Assembly: GCA_027459625.1 (NCBI GenBank) | Contig: DAIDHP010000038.1 | Location: 1-39,509, forward strand | DNA: 39,509 nt | Direction: 5' to 3' | Origin: Chthonomonadales bacterium | Lineage (GTDB): Bacteria > Armatimonadota > Chthonomonadetes > Chthonomonadales > CAJBBX01 | In this document: positions 8,193 to 15,428 of the stretch, one piece after another | Layout of the letters: every line of letters starts with the position of its first letter | Numbering within the stretch: position 1 is the stretch's first letter | Notes under the pieces: model-generated | What the model was told of the DNA's origin: nothing | Database searches by the model: none | The model's input: only the letters and a program-made list of their open reading frames with translations | Made by a program: the position numbers and the translations under genes

Positions 8193-9428
8193 TCAATAAA
8201 AGAGAGTGATCGCTCCCATGAGGGAGTTATTACCCGGGCGCATCTGGTTCCGATATTCCAGTTGATAACGAACATAATGCGTGGGCTTCATCGCCAAAGT
8301 GAATGTGTACGCTTCCGTGGTGGCGTTGAGCGGGGACCCGATCTGATCCGAACCTTTAACGGTGTCGTATCGTGCCATGAACGCATAGCGATCCCCGAGA
8401 TAGGCGTCCGCCTCCAGCAGGTTCCCGAAGCTGTTGGCTGTATCCCCCGCTGCATCGGTCTTATCCTTGCCCCACAGAGCGCCATAATTCAACTCCGCAG
8501 AGAAGGGTAGGTGCGTTTCGTCGCCTTGGTAGAACGTGTGTGAAAGGCTCGCAAACAAGCCAATGCGATCGAACACATCCGTGAAGCTATCCACGGGATA
8601 GTTATTCGGATCCGTAGTGGCGGGGAAAGGAGTCACTCCGTGATAATACAATGCTGAAAGGGAGCTTCCTTCATTGCCGATCAGCCAATCCCCTTGCACT
8701 TCGTAATCGCTGGCGCGATGCCCCACGAGTGTGACATCGCCTGCTCCGGTAGAATCCACACCGTTCAGCCAGGATAATTTCCCGGTAACGTTGTGATTGG
8801 TGTAACCGAATTCTACGCCTCTTTCCAATCCGGCCATACTGAAATTGCCCTGACCATTGTCAAATAGCGGGCCATTGGAGCCGAACATCATCGCATCATT
8901 GATGGAGAAATCCCTGTCGCCACCCAGCTTGAAACCGGACATTACCGGGATTTGCCCTGCGCGAATGGTGAAGAAGTTGTTCGGGGAGCCAACGTTGTAC
9001 TGTCCCCACGCCTCCGCGAAACCGGAACTGGCTTCGGATTGCGAGGAGAACTCATACATTACTTTGGTGGTGAGATTATTGGTGACAGGCGTGGCTAGTT
9101 GCACCTCGGCTCCATCCAGATTGAACCCTGTGTTGCCACCTGGATTGGTGTCTTGGAAGGAGAAGTAGGTGAAGAAGCTCATGGTGTCGAACAGATCGGC
9201 CGCCTTCGCCTTCACGCCGGGCAGGCGATATCCGTTTCGGTAAAATTTATAACCGAATGGAGTCAGGCGAGGAGCCATGGTGTGGCATGTACTACAGGGC
9301 AGCCCGTAGCGAATTGCAAACTGCGGCAAAGCGTTCGCCTGGCGGGAAACTCCGCTGAGTAGGATCGCTCCCAGCGCCGTGACGACGAACAAGGGGGTTA
9401 CTATGCCCCGTTTGAACAACCGTTTCAT
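8193..9428 (-). CDS. Cyc2-like fused monoheme cytochrome-porin of the outer membrane
   Basis: The 411-residue product has a signal peptide (about 1-33) and then a single c-type heme motif, C45-S-T-C48-H49. The stretch around it (Pro-x-Phe-Ala, Gly-x-x-Cys-x-x-Cys-His, then Leu-Thr-Pro-Phe-Gly and Asn-Gly-Tyr) matches the N-terminal signature I know from Cyc2-type fused cytochrome-porins. The remaining 350 residues alternate polar and aromatic residues with Gly/Asn turns and end in Leu-Phe-Tyr, as outer-membrane beta-barrels do. In iron oxidisers Cyc2 carries electrons from extracellular Fe(II) across the outer membrane. Distant homologues have unproven roles, and no other electron-transfer gene is nearby. 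The start has AGGAGG with a five-base spacer. The fusion architecture is clear; the electron donor or acceptor is not. Confidence 0.8.
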   Translation of the reverse strand: MKRLFKRGIVTPLFVVTALGAILLSGVSRQANALPQFAIRYGLPCSTCHTMAPRLTPFGYKFYRNGYRLPGVKAKAADLFDTMSFFTYFSFQDTNPGGNTGFNLDGAEVQLATPVTNNLTTKVMYEFSSQSEASSGFAEAWGQYNVGSPNNFFTIRAGQIPVMSGFKLGGDRDFSINDAMMFGSNGPLFDNGQGNFSMAGLERGVEFGYTNHNVTGKLSWLNGVDSTGAGDVTLVGHRASDYEVQGDWLIGNEGSSLSALYYHGVTPFPATTDPNNYPVDSFTDVFDRIGLFASLSHTFYQGDETHLPFSAELNYGALWGKDKTDAAGDTANSFGNLLEADAYLGDRYAFMARYDTVKGSDQIGSPLNATTEAYTFTLAMKPTHYVRYQLEYRNQMRPGNNSLMGAITLFY

Positions 9429-9629
9429 ACGGTCCTCCTTTACTTATATTGTGCCGTTTTTGTAAAAGTCTCATACGGCTTGTAATATAATGACACAGAC
9501 TTAAGAAATATTCTCTGCAATTACATTTTTTTTTACTTATGCCTTAAAAAAAGAATTTTAATCAAAACATTATGAAGTATATTGCAACTCTTTGTTGCGC
9601 ATAATGTTATCGAGGCTTAATCCGGGCTA

Positions 9630-9661
9630 GAAAAAAAGCCATGGTTCAATGAACCATGGCT
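9630..9661 (-). terminator. Rho-independent terminator of the sigma-factor gene
   Basis: AGCCATGGTTCA (9637-9648) and TGAACCATGGCT (9650-9661) are perfect reverse complements around one central base. On the minus strand the stem runs into eight T residues. It separates the sigma-factor gene from the downstream cytochrome-porin gene, so the two are probably transcribed independently. Confidence 0.9.
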
Positions 9662-9714
9662 AATTGATGTGGATTTCGAGATGATCAGTTGTGCAAGCCG
9701 TTTGTCATATTATT

Positions 9715-10356
9715 TCAAGCACGGTCCCCTATGATCCTGCGCAGATTGTTAAGTCCGTGTCGCAACAAGGATCGCGCCGAGGATACGCGAATGTTCAAAG
9801 TGAGAGCAATCTCCTCGTATGATAAAAGATCGTAATATCTCCATACAATGATTTGACGCTGTCTTGACGGGAGTTGAAGGATGGCCTCCGGCAGTGATTG
9901 GATGATCCGCTGAAGATTGAGTTTTTCAATCCACTGCGAGGTGGGATCGACCGGCTCCCCTGGTTCGCCATGCTGCATAATATCGTCAATATTGGTTTCC
10001 CTGCGGGCATTGCGCCAGTGGTGTCGGGCGTATACGTACACGGAATAAGTCAGTTGCCGCACTAGGTATGCGCGCAAGGGAACCCCTCTCTCAGGGTCGA
10101 ACTGATCAAGGAGCATGCTGAAACGGTAGTAAATCTCCCCTTGCAGATCCTGGCGCATTTCCTGATCTTTGCCGGCGTACTGATTCACGAGCCTCCTAAC
10201 GAGGGGCTGAAACTGATTGAATAACTTATCCCGGTTTTCATGGCGGGGTTGGCTCTCTTGAGCCTGCAAATTCTCTTCAGGAATTTCGGGCGGGTTGGTC
10301 TGAATGAAACGATTGGGACACAAAGTGAGGTTATCAGACACGTCATAGCCTTGCAT
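9715..10356 (-). CDS. Sigma-70 family RNA polymerase sigma factor
   Basis: This 213-residue protein has a non-conserved 45-residue N-terminus and then sigma region 2 (about 46-115), with the core-binding helix, an Asp-Pro-Glu-Arg-Gly segment and a Tyr/Trp/Arg-rich -10 recognition helix. A short linker precedes region 4 (about 145-210), with Leu-Pro-x-Arg-Gln-Arg and a helix-turn-helix starting at Leu-Ser-Tyr-Glu-Glu-Ile-Ala. Its size and lack of region 3 fit the ECF or short SigH-like type. No anti-sigma gene is adjacent. AGGAG lies six bases before the ATG. Its regulon is unknown. The two tandem repeats and the 490-bp AT-rich gap lie just upstream of it. Confidence 0.85.
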   Translation of the reverse strand: MQGYDVSDNLTLCPNRFIQTNPPEIPEENLQAQESQPRHENRDKLFNQFQPLVRRLVNQYAGKDQEMRQDLQGEIYYRFSMLLDQFDPERGVPLRAYLVRQLTYSVYVYARHHWRNARRETNIDDIMQHGEPGEPVDPTSQWIEKLNLQRIIQSLPEAILQLPSRQRQIIVWRYYDLLSYEEIALTLNIRVSSARSLLRHGLNNLRRIIGDRA

Positions 10357-10593
10357 CTCTTTCTCCTATTGTTATTCCGTATGTTGCAGTGCGTGATTTA
10401 TTATTTGAGATGATACAGGCCTGAGGACTTCTTAGCCTTTGTGATCCATTTTCATCATGTATTCCGATGTATTTTTAATACTGCATATCCCATGCCAAAG
10501 AGGGGCGAAGCATGAAAAAAATCTGAAAATTTTAGAATATTATTTCAATTGTTTTGGTTTGAGCACTCTGAAACTCCTCTGATCCATCATATA

Positions 10594-10739
10594 TACCTGG
10601 GAAAAGGCATTTATTATTATGGATAAATAATATTCCCATGAATATAGATATCCCCGCTGATCCAGCAAGTTTACTTGGGAAAGGGCATTTATTATTATGG
10701 ATAAATAATATTCCCGTGAGTATAGATATCCCCGCTGAT
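10594..10739. repeat. Two tandem 68-bp AT-rich repeats with a 78-bp period
   Basis: Copies at 10594-10661 and 10672-10739 differ at only about four positions, all transitions. Each copy begins with GGGAA and contains an imperfect palindrome centred on ATTATGGATAAAT that closes with TTCCC, so each can fold into a hairpin. Each ends with a GATATCCCCGCTGAT block. The repeat lies in the 490-bp gap between the divergent sigma-factor and pentapeptide genes; the rest of that gap (10357-10593 and 10740-10846) shows no gene. The 78-bp period is a multiple of three and the plus frame stays open to 10859, but there is no ribosome binding site before its only ATG at 10638. I regard the repeat as regulatory or a slippage duplication. 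Confidence 0.75.
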
Positions 10740-10846
10740 ATTGCTATCTTGATTATCGGGACTGGGAATGAACAAATGAACTGTCTTGGCAGTCAGAAAC
10801 GTAATATATACGTGCGCGGCGGACGTTTTGCAGGGGATAGGATTGT

Positions 10847-11350
10847 ATGGTACTTATAAGGCATCGTTTAACTTCCCAACTATTGTTGGAGTTGGAGGAT
10901 GAGAATCTGGCGTACGTTACGCTTCCAAATGTGAATCTCTCCCACGCGGATTTGTCCTGGATGAATTTGGAGGGGGCGGATCTGAGCAAAGCCAATTTGA
11001 GTGATACTCTCCTCGACAATTCCAATCTGTCTTTTTCCGATCTCACTTTCGCCTGTTTATCGAACTCTTCTCTTCAGCATGCGGACATGAATACCGCGGA
11101 ACTGAGTTTCTGTGACCTGACCCGTGCGAATTTACGAGGAGCCAACCTATGCGGAGCGGACCTCTTCGGAGCGAGTTTGAATTATGCGGACCTTTCGGAG
11201 GCGAACCTTTGCGGAGCGGATCTGGATCAAGCCATCCTTGACGACGCAAACCTCAATTACTCCGTCTATGACAAGGAAACCCGTCCGCCGTCGCACGTAT
11301 CCCTGAAAAACAGAGGTGCTATTCTTATAGACAATTCGACTAAGGACTGA
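10847..11350 (+). CDS. Pentapeptide-repeat protein
   Basis: The 167-residue protein consists mainly of A(D/N)LXX pentapeptides from about residue 25 to 140, such as Ala-Asp-Leu-Ser and Ala-Asn-Leu-Cys-Gly, which fold as a right-handed quadrilateral beta-helix. The N-terminal 20 residues and the C-terminal 25 residues lie outside the repeat. There is no signal peptide, so it is cytoplasmic. Some family members mimic DNA and protect gyrase, but most have no known role, and this one lacks specific features of the Qnr/MfpA group that I could point to. A weak AGGG lies about 11 bases upstream of the ATG. It is co-directional with the thioester/exosortase cassette but separated from it by 122 bases. 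Confidence 0.85.
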   Translation: MVLIRHRLTSQLLLELEDENLAYVTLPNVNLSHADLSWMNLEGADLSKANLSDTLLDNSNLSFSDLTFACLSNSSLQHADMNTAELSFCDLTRANLRGANLCGADLFGASLNYADLSEANLCGADLDQAILDDANLNYSVYDKETRPPSHVSLKNRGAILIDNSTKD

Positions 11351-11424
11351 TCCTTCGTCTTTTCGGACGCATCTTCTTCCATACAGGTACAAATACCTGA
11401 TTTTCCGCCTATTCCTCAATTTCA

Positions 11425-11459
11425 TTGCACTTATGACAACGATATTATATATTATCGTT
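11425..11459 (+). promoter_or_regulatory. Candidate promoter overlapped by a 7-bp inverted repeat
   Basis: TTGCAC (11425-11430) and TATATT (11448-11453) are separated by 17 bases. A perfect inverted repeat, AACGATA (11438-11444) and TATCGTT (11453-11459), brackets the -10 box and ends directly before the ribosome binding site at 11460. A repressor bound there could block both transcription and ribosome loading. The resulting leader would be very short, which argues for caution about the promoter call. Confidence 0.35.
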
Positions 11460-11472
11460 AGGAGAGTGCAAT

Positions 11473-12255
11473 ATGAAACCACGATTGATCGCTTGTATAA
11501 TCCTACTGTGCGGGGTCTGCGGAACCGCCTTCGGTCAGACCGGTTATTCCTTGAATGAAAATTTGGAAAACTCAGCAACATGGGCCGTCACCATTCATTC
11601 CACCGATGGCGGTTACAATGGTGGCGTTGACGCCGGGCCTTATGACGATGCATGGAATACGAATCCCATGCCTCAGGGATATTCCAAAGACATGACTGTT
11701 TTTTGCGCGGATATTCGGCATTACGATGTGAGCCCATCCAAGGTCACGATCATGCCATTTTCCGCGGATACCACCGGGACTTTTACGGATAATGGGTCGT
11801 TCAATTCCAATTATCTGAATTTCACTTATTATTACGCCAATCTGGAACGCGCAGCGTGGCTTTATGATCATTATCTGCCAGCAGTGCAAAAAGCCAGCGG
11901 GACACAAAAGCAAATTGATGGGGCGGCGTTGCAAATCGCAATCTGGAAGGCAATTGAAACGGATACGAACGATGTTTCTTCTGTCGATGACACCTCGGAT
12001 GTTTTTTACATGAGCTCTTATCCGGCCGATCAGACCGATCCGTCGATAGTGGATCAGGCGAATACGTGGTACACAGCAAGTGCTAATCAGAAAGCCGCTG
12101 GCACGCTCTTTTTAGCGGCACACAACGGAAACTATAATCAAAACATGCTTGGGCCCGCCGTCGCTCCCGAACTTCCCGGCTCGCTTCTGTTTCTCGTAGG
12201 ATTAATGATCCCGGCATTGGTTTTCACAAGACGTAGAATTCATGGGATGTGTTGA
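11473..12255 (+). CDS. Thioester-domain surface protein with PEP-CTERM-like (exosortase) sorting signal
   Basis: The 260-residue precursor has a signal peptide (about 1-21) and a C-terminal tripartite sorting signal: Pro-Glu-Leu-Pro, then a hydrophobic span, then Thr-Arg-Arg-Arg. This is a PEP-CTERM-type signal with Leu in place of the second Pro, and an exosortase gene follows. In the mature part, Phe-C78-Ala-Asp and Leu-Q154-Ile-Ala-Ile-Trp resemble the Cys and Gln motifs of thioester domains (TED), where an intramolecular Cys-Gln bond reacts covalently with host or surface amines. The intervening Ala-Ala-Trp-Leu-Tyr segment fits too. AGGAGAG at 11460-11466 gives a six-base spacer. It is probably processed and displayed on the cell surface or in matrix. 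The bond itself is inferred. Confidence 0.75.
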   Translation: MKPRLIACIILLCGVCGTAFGQTGYSLNENLENSATWAVTIHSTDGGYNGGVDAGPYDDAWNTNPMPQGYSKDMTVFCADIRHYDVSPSKVTIMPFSADTTGTFTDNGSFNSNYLNFTYYYANLERAAWLYDHYLPAVQKASGTQKQIDGAALQIAIWKAIETDTNDVSSVDDTSDVFYMSSYPADQTDPSIVDQANTWYTASANQKAAGTLFLAAHNGNYNQNMLGPAVAPELPGSLLFLVGLMIPALVFTRRRIHGMC

Positions 12256-12582
12256 AGTATCGTCTTTCCTCGGTTGCACATAAGTAGTGGCTCAGGTATT
12301 TACTTTAAGAGACGAAAAGGTGTCTCGTCCTCGCCTCGGGAATTTCACAAGGCGGTACGTATACGCTTTGGTCATGGAGAGTTGCCATGAGGATCGGGAA
12401 ATATCATTTGTCAATACCGTATCACCGCAATGATGTTGGGAATCTTCTGCATAGATTGTGGCTCGCTTGGTCGTTGAGGGTTTTGTTGAAGACTAACACC
12501 GGTTTTTATGTGAGAAATATGCGAAAATAGCTTGCATCCTCTGTTTTCACGGGAATGCAACTCGGATAGGTTGCAGTGGGAT
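12256..12582. other. Gap between the sorting substrate and the exosortase
   Basis: No gene is apparent. A perfect 6-bp hairpin, TCATGG (12372-12377) and CCATGA (12385-12390), lies mid-gap without a T-run. A weak GAGAC/GTCTC pair lies near 12310. I do not recognise a riboswitch. A TTG at 12532 could extend the exosortase frame by 17 residues, but it lacks a ribosome binding site. Confidence 0.4.
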
Positions 12583-13485
12583 ATGTCATCAATTCAGGAA
12601 GTTAAAGCGAAAAAACGCGAGTTTCCAGCACCGCTATCGGCTCTTTTCCCGCTTATTGTGTATATTCTTTTATGGATACCCATCGCTTCGGAACTATGGA
12701 GCGAATGGAGATTGAATGAAGCTCTCTCTCAGGGACCTTTGATCGTTTTAATCGCCATTGGATTGATATGGTATCGAATTCCAACCATAGGAAAACTTGA
12801 ATCCTCCTCCGTTCCTGGTTTAATATTTCTGATTTGCTCCTCACTCCTCTATATTATGGCGGTTTGGGCGGATATCGTATTCCTCAAGACGATCTCCCTT
12901 TTGTTGATCGCCATCGGAGTGATATGGTATCTGGGCGGTTCCAAGGCGGCGATAAGTATGTCGGGACCAATCGGGTTTTTAGTATTCATCATTCCTTGGC
13001 CCACCACATTGGTGGACAGGATCAGTTTCCCCCTCCAGCTTGCAAGCAGCGCATATGCGGCGTTATTCGCCGGGATATGCGGACTTCCCGTTGTGCGAAA
13101 CGGCGTTCAGTTGTTCGTGCAAACTTCTCCCACCGCGAAACCGATATACAGCATTCTCGTGGCTCAGGCATGCAGCGGGATGACATCCCTGAACGTATTA
13201 TTGGCTCTCGGGTATTTAATCGCCTATTACACGGATGTGAAATGGGGATGGCGTTTCTTAATGGTCCTATGCGTCATCCCTTTGGCTCTGTTCCTGAACG
13301 CCACTCGATTAACGTTTGTCTTATTGGCGGGGGCGAAAATAAGTCCGTCCGTTGCGAAATGGGTGCATGATAACGAGGAGCCCGTTTTGGTCTTCTTCTC
13401 CAGTATTCTGCTGCTATTGCTGCGTCAAGGGCTGCTCACATGGACAGGCCCTGGTACCGCCGACCAATCGGAGAGCGCCAAATGA
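12583..13485 (+). CDS. Exosortase (transpeptidase-like membrane protein)
   Basis: Counted from the TTG at 12532, the frame shows the exosortase triad: C214 in Ala-Cys-Ser-Gly, R259 in Asn-Ala-Thr-Arg and H279 in Trp-Val-His-Asp. From the ATG used here these are C197, R242 and H262. About eight hydrophobic segments span the membrane. Exosortases cut PEP-CTERM-type signals and pass the protein to the outer surface, often attached to exopolysaccharide. I chose ATG 12583 because the family usually starts close before the first membrane segment, and the extra upstream residues are poorly supported. The obvious substrate is the gene just upstream. The stop overlaps the next start by four bases (ATGA), so it is co-translated with the EpsI-type gene. 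Confidence 0.9.
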   Translation: MSSIQEVKAKKREFPAPLSALFPLIVYILLWIPIASELWSEWRLNEALSQGPLIVLIAIGLIWYRIPTIGKLESSSVPGLIFLICSSLLYIMAVWADIVFLKTISLLLIAIGVIWYLGGSKAAISMSGPIGFLVFIIPWPTTLVDRISFPLQLASSAYAALFAGICGLPVVRNGVQLFVQTSPTAKPIYSILVAQACSGMTSLNVLLALGYLIAYYTDVKWGWRFLMVLCVIPLALFLNATRLTFVLLAGAKISPSVAKWVHDNEEPVLVFFSSILLLLLRQGLLTWTGPGTADQSESAK

Positions 13486-14120
13486 GACAAACGAGGTTTT
13501 TCATCGCCGGATGCGTAATGCTCGTGGCATTGTTTGGAAATATATGGAATAAAAGCATTGAGAACGCCTCCTATGCCGGTTCCGATGTCATCGCGAATTT
13601 AAACATCGATTACCACGGATGGAAGACTACCAACGGTACGATCAGCGCCGGCGACTTGAAGTTGCTTCGTCCCGATTCGTATCTCATTCGGCAATATCTC
13701 TCTCCTGATAAAAGCCAGGAGGTAGATTTGGCTGTCATTGCCGGACATCGTAAGCAGAGCATCCATACTCCGGGTTTCTGCATGGTGGGCGGCGGTTGGG
13801 AAATTACAAGCAAGCAACCCGTCACGGTTCACTCGTCCGTCGGCCCCATACAAGCGATGCAATCCTTCATGACTCAATCCGGCGAGCGGTTGGTGGCGTT
13901 GTATTTTTACACGGATGGCTCGTATAGCACCGACAACCTGATTAAGTTTCAAGCCGTGGAGTTGTTGAAGCGTATCGAACGGCGCGCCCCGGAAGGAGCG
14001 TTGGTGAGGGTGATCGTGCCCGTTAGAGGCGATCCGAACCCCGCTGTAAGCCTCGCGCATGTTTTTTTACTAAACGCCGCTCCGAAGATCATGAGCGCTC
14101 TGAGATCGATTCAGCCTTAA
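13482..14120 (+). CDS. EpsI-type exosortase-associated protein (DUF3485)
   Basis: The 212-residue protein has one N-terminal membrane segment (about residues 5-22) and an extracytoplasmic domain. The domain carries the EpsI signature, a His followed after several residues by Cys and a Gly-Gly-Trp (His-Thr-Pro-Gly-Phe-Cys-Met-Val-Gly-Gly-Gly-Trp). EpsI domains occur either fused to the C-terminus of exosortases or as the next gene, and are thought to work with them; the biochemical role is unclear. The start at 13482 overlaps the exosortase stop. An upstream in-frame ATG at 13440 would bury the start inside the exosortase and is less likely. Confidence 0.85.
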   Translation: MRQTRFFIAGCVMLVALFGNIWNKSIENASYAGSDVIANLNIDYHGWKTTNGTISAGDLKLLRPDSYLIRQYLSPDKSQEVDLAVIAGHRKQSIHTPGFCMVGGGWEITSKQPVTVHSSVGPIQAMQSFMTQSGERLVALYFYTDGSYSTDNLIKFQAVELLKRIERRAPEGALVRVIVPVRGDPNPAVSLAHVFLLNAAPKIMSALRSIQP

Positions 14121-14457
14121 TTTATTCAATGTGTGCAAACGGATTGGGTTCGTCGCGCCTTCCATAATTTCGTTTGAGTGACGGCAGGGAAGGATCAGGT
14201 TGTTCTTATGAGTTTGATCGGGGGGAATTGCATAATTCAGAAATCGATGTTATCTCGCACCAAGAAAGCTCGATGAAACATCGTAAACCTGAAGTTGTAA
14301 TTACCTATTCTTGCAGCGGTTGCACGGATCGAGGAGCTTCTGTACATTATAAGCACATGTGTAGCATAATGAATCGTATTATTACCAATCAAATGCATAT
14401 ATGGACGGGAAATATCGTAATCGCAATACAATCAATCGTGGTTTGTCAGGGGGAATG
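14121..14457. other. Non-coding gap before the sugar-nucleotide genes
   Basis: This 337-bp gap has no supportable gene, terminator or RNA. A 94-codon open frame at 14174-14458 has ordinary random composition and no ribosome binding site. The gap suggests that the epimerase and dehydrogenase genes have their own promoter. Confidence 0.4.
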
Positions 14458-15405
14458 ATGTCTTCTAAATGTCTTGTGACCGGCGGGGCTGGGTTTATTG
14501 GATCGCACATCGTGCGCGCTCTATTGGAGGAGAGAAGCTTTGTGAAGGTGATTGACAATCTTATCACCGGAAAACGCGAGAATCTCAAGGAAGTGGAGCG
14601 AGATATCGAGTTCATGGAAGGAGATATCCGAAACCCGGTTGACTGTTCCAAGGCGTGCCATGACGTGGAAGTGGTATATCACTTGGCGGCGTTAGGATCC
14701 GTGCCCCGATCGGTTGAAGACCCTTTCACTTCAAACGAAGTGAATGTCACGGGAACCCTCAATATCCTTATCGGCGCTCGAAACGAAGGAGTGAGAAGAG
14801 TTGTCTTTTCGTCATCTTCTTCGGTGTACGGGAACACCCCATCCCAGCGAAAACACGAGGGGATAAAACCGAACCCTCTTTCGCCATACGCGGCGTCAAA
14901 GCTGGCGGGGGAGGCATATTGTTCGGTATTCAACCGTAACTATGATATTGAAACGGTGGTTTTGAGATATTTTAACGTTTATGGACCTCGACAGGATCCG
15001 AATTCTCAATACGCCGCAGTTATCCCTCGGTTCATCACCGCGCTGGAAAAGGAGGAAGCGCCCGTTATCTATGGTGATGGAGAGCAGACACGCGATTTCA
15101 CATATGTGCAAAACGTCGTGAACGCCAATCTGCTCGCATCGAAGTCAAAAGCAGCAATTGGTCATGTGATGAATATCGCCTGCGGGGATGAGATATCCGT
15201 GAATCGTCTTTTAAACGGGATCGCCATGAGAATGCAGTGTACGGCGAATCCGGTGCATCTTCCCGAAAGGGCGGGGGATATCAAGCACTCCTGCGCTGAC
15301 ATACAAATCGCTCGGGAGATTTTGAATTACGAGCCTTCGGTGACTTTTGAAATTGGTTTGGATAAGACAGTGGAGTCGTTCCGCAATGTGGCGGCGAGTA
15401 AGTGA
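14458..15405 (+). CDS. NAD-dependent sugar-nucleotide epimerase (WbpP/TviC-like UDP-GlcNAc or UDP-GlcNAcA 4-epimerase)
   Basis: The extended short-chain dehydrogenase fold is clear. It has an N-terminal Gly-Gly-Ala-Gly-Phe-Ile-Gly NAD motif, a Ser-Ser-Ser-Val-Tyr-Gly catalytic-serine region and Y144-x3-K148. The Tyr-Phe-Asn-Val-Tyr-Gly-Pro-Arg-Gln-Asp-Pro block resembles the WbpP/TviC subgroup acting on UDP-N-acetyl-hexosamines or their uronic acids. Pairing with the following 6-dehydrogenase supports formation of an acetamido-uronic acid precursor for capsule or exopolysaccharide. Three candidate starts exist (14401, 14455, 14458). AGGGGG at 14448-14453 favours the last two. The product is 315 residues, the usual size. 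Confidence 0.85.
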   Translation: MSSKCLVTGGAGFIGSHIVRALLEERSFVKVIDNLITGKRENLKEVERDIEFMEGDIRNPVDCSKACHDVEVVYHLAALGSVPRSVEDPFTSNEVNVTGTLNILIGARNEGVRRVVFSSSSSVYGNTPSQRKHEGIKPNPLSPYAASKLAGEAYCSVFNRNYDIETVVLRYFNVYGPRQDPNSQYAAVIPRFITALEKEEAPVIYGDGEQTRDFTYVQNVVNANLLASKSKAAIGHVMNIACGDEISVNRLLNGIAMRMQCTANPVHLPERAGDIKHSCADIQIAREILNYEPSVTFEIGLDKTVESFRNVAASK

Positions 15406-15428
15406 TGTAAAGGAGATAGGTAAACAGG

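Noticed and set aside
10638-10859. 73-codon open frame through the tandem repeat
   Set aside because: There is no ribosome binding site and the frame is open because the repeat period is a multiple of three. It overlaps the pentapeptide gene start.
12290-12400. Possible riboswitch before the exosortase
   Set aside because: Small hairpins exist, but the conserved cores of the c-di-GMP, cobalamin or other riboswitches I know are not present.
14174-14458. 94-codon open frame in the gap before the epimerase gene
   Set aside because: It has no ribosome binding site and no family resemblance, and the composition is like non-coding sequence.
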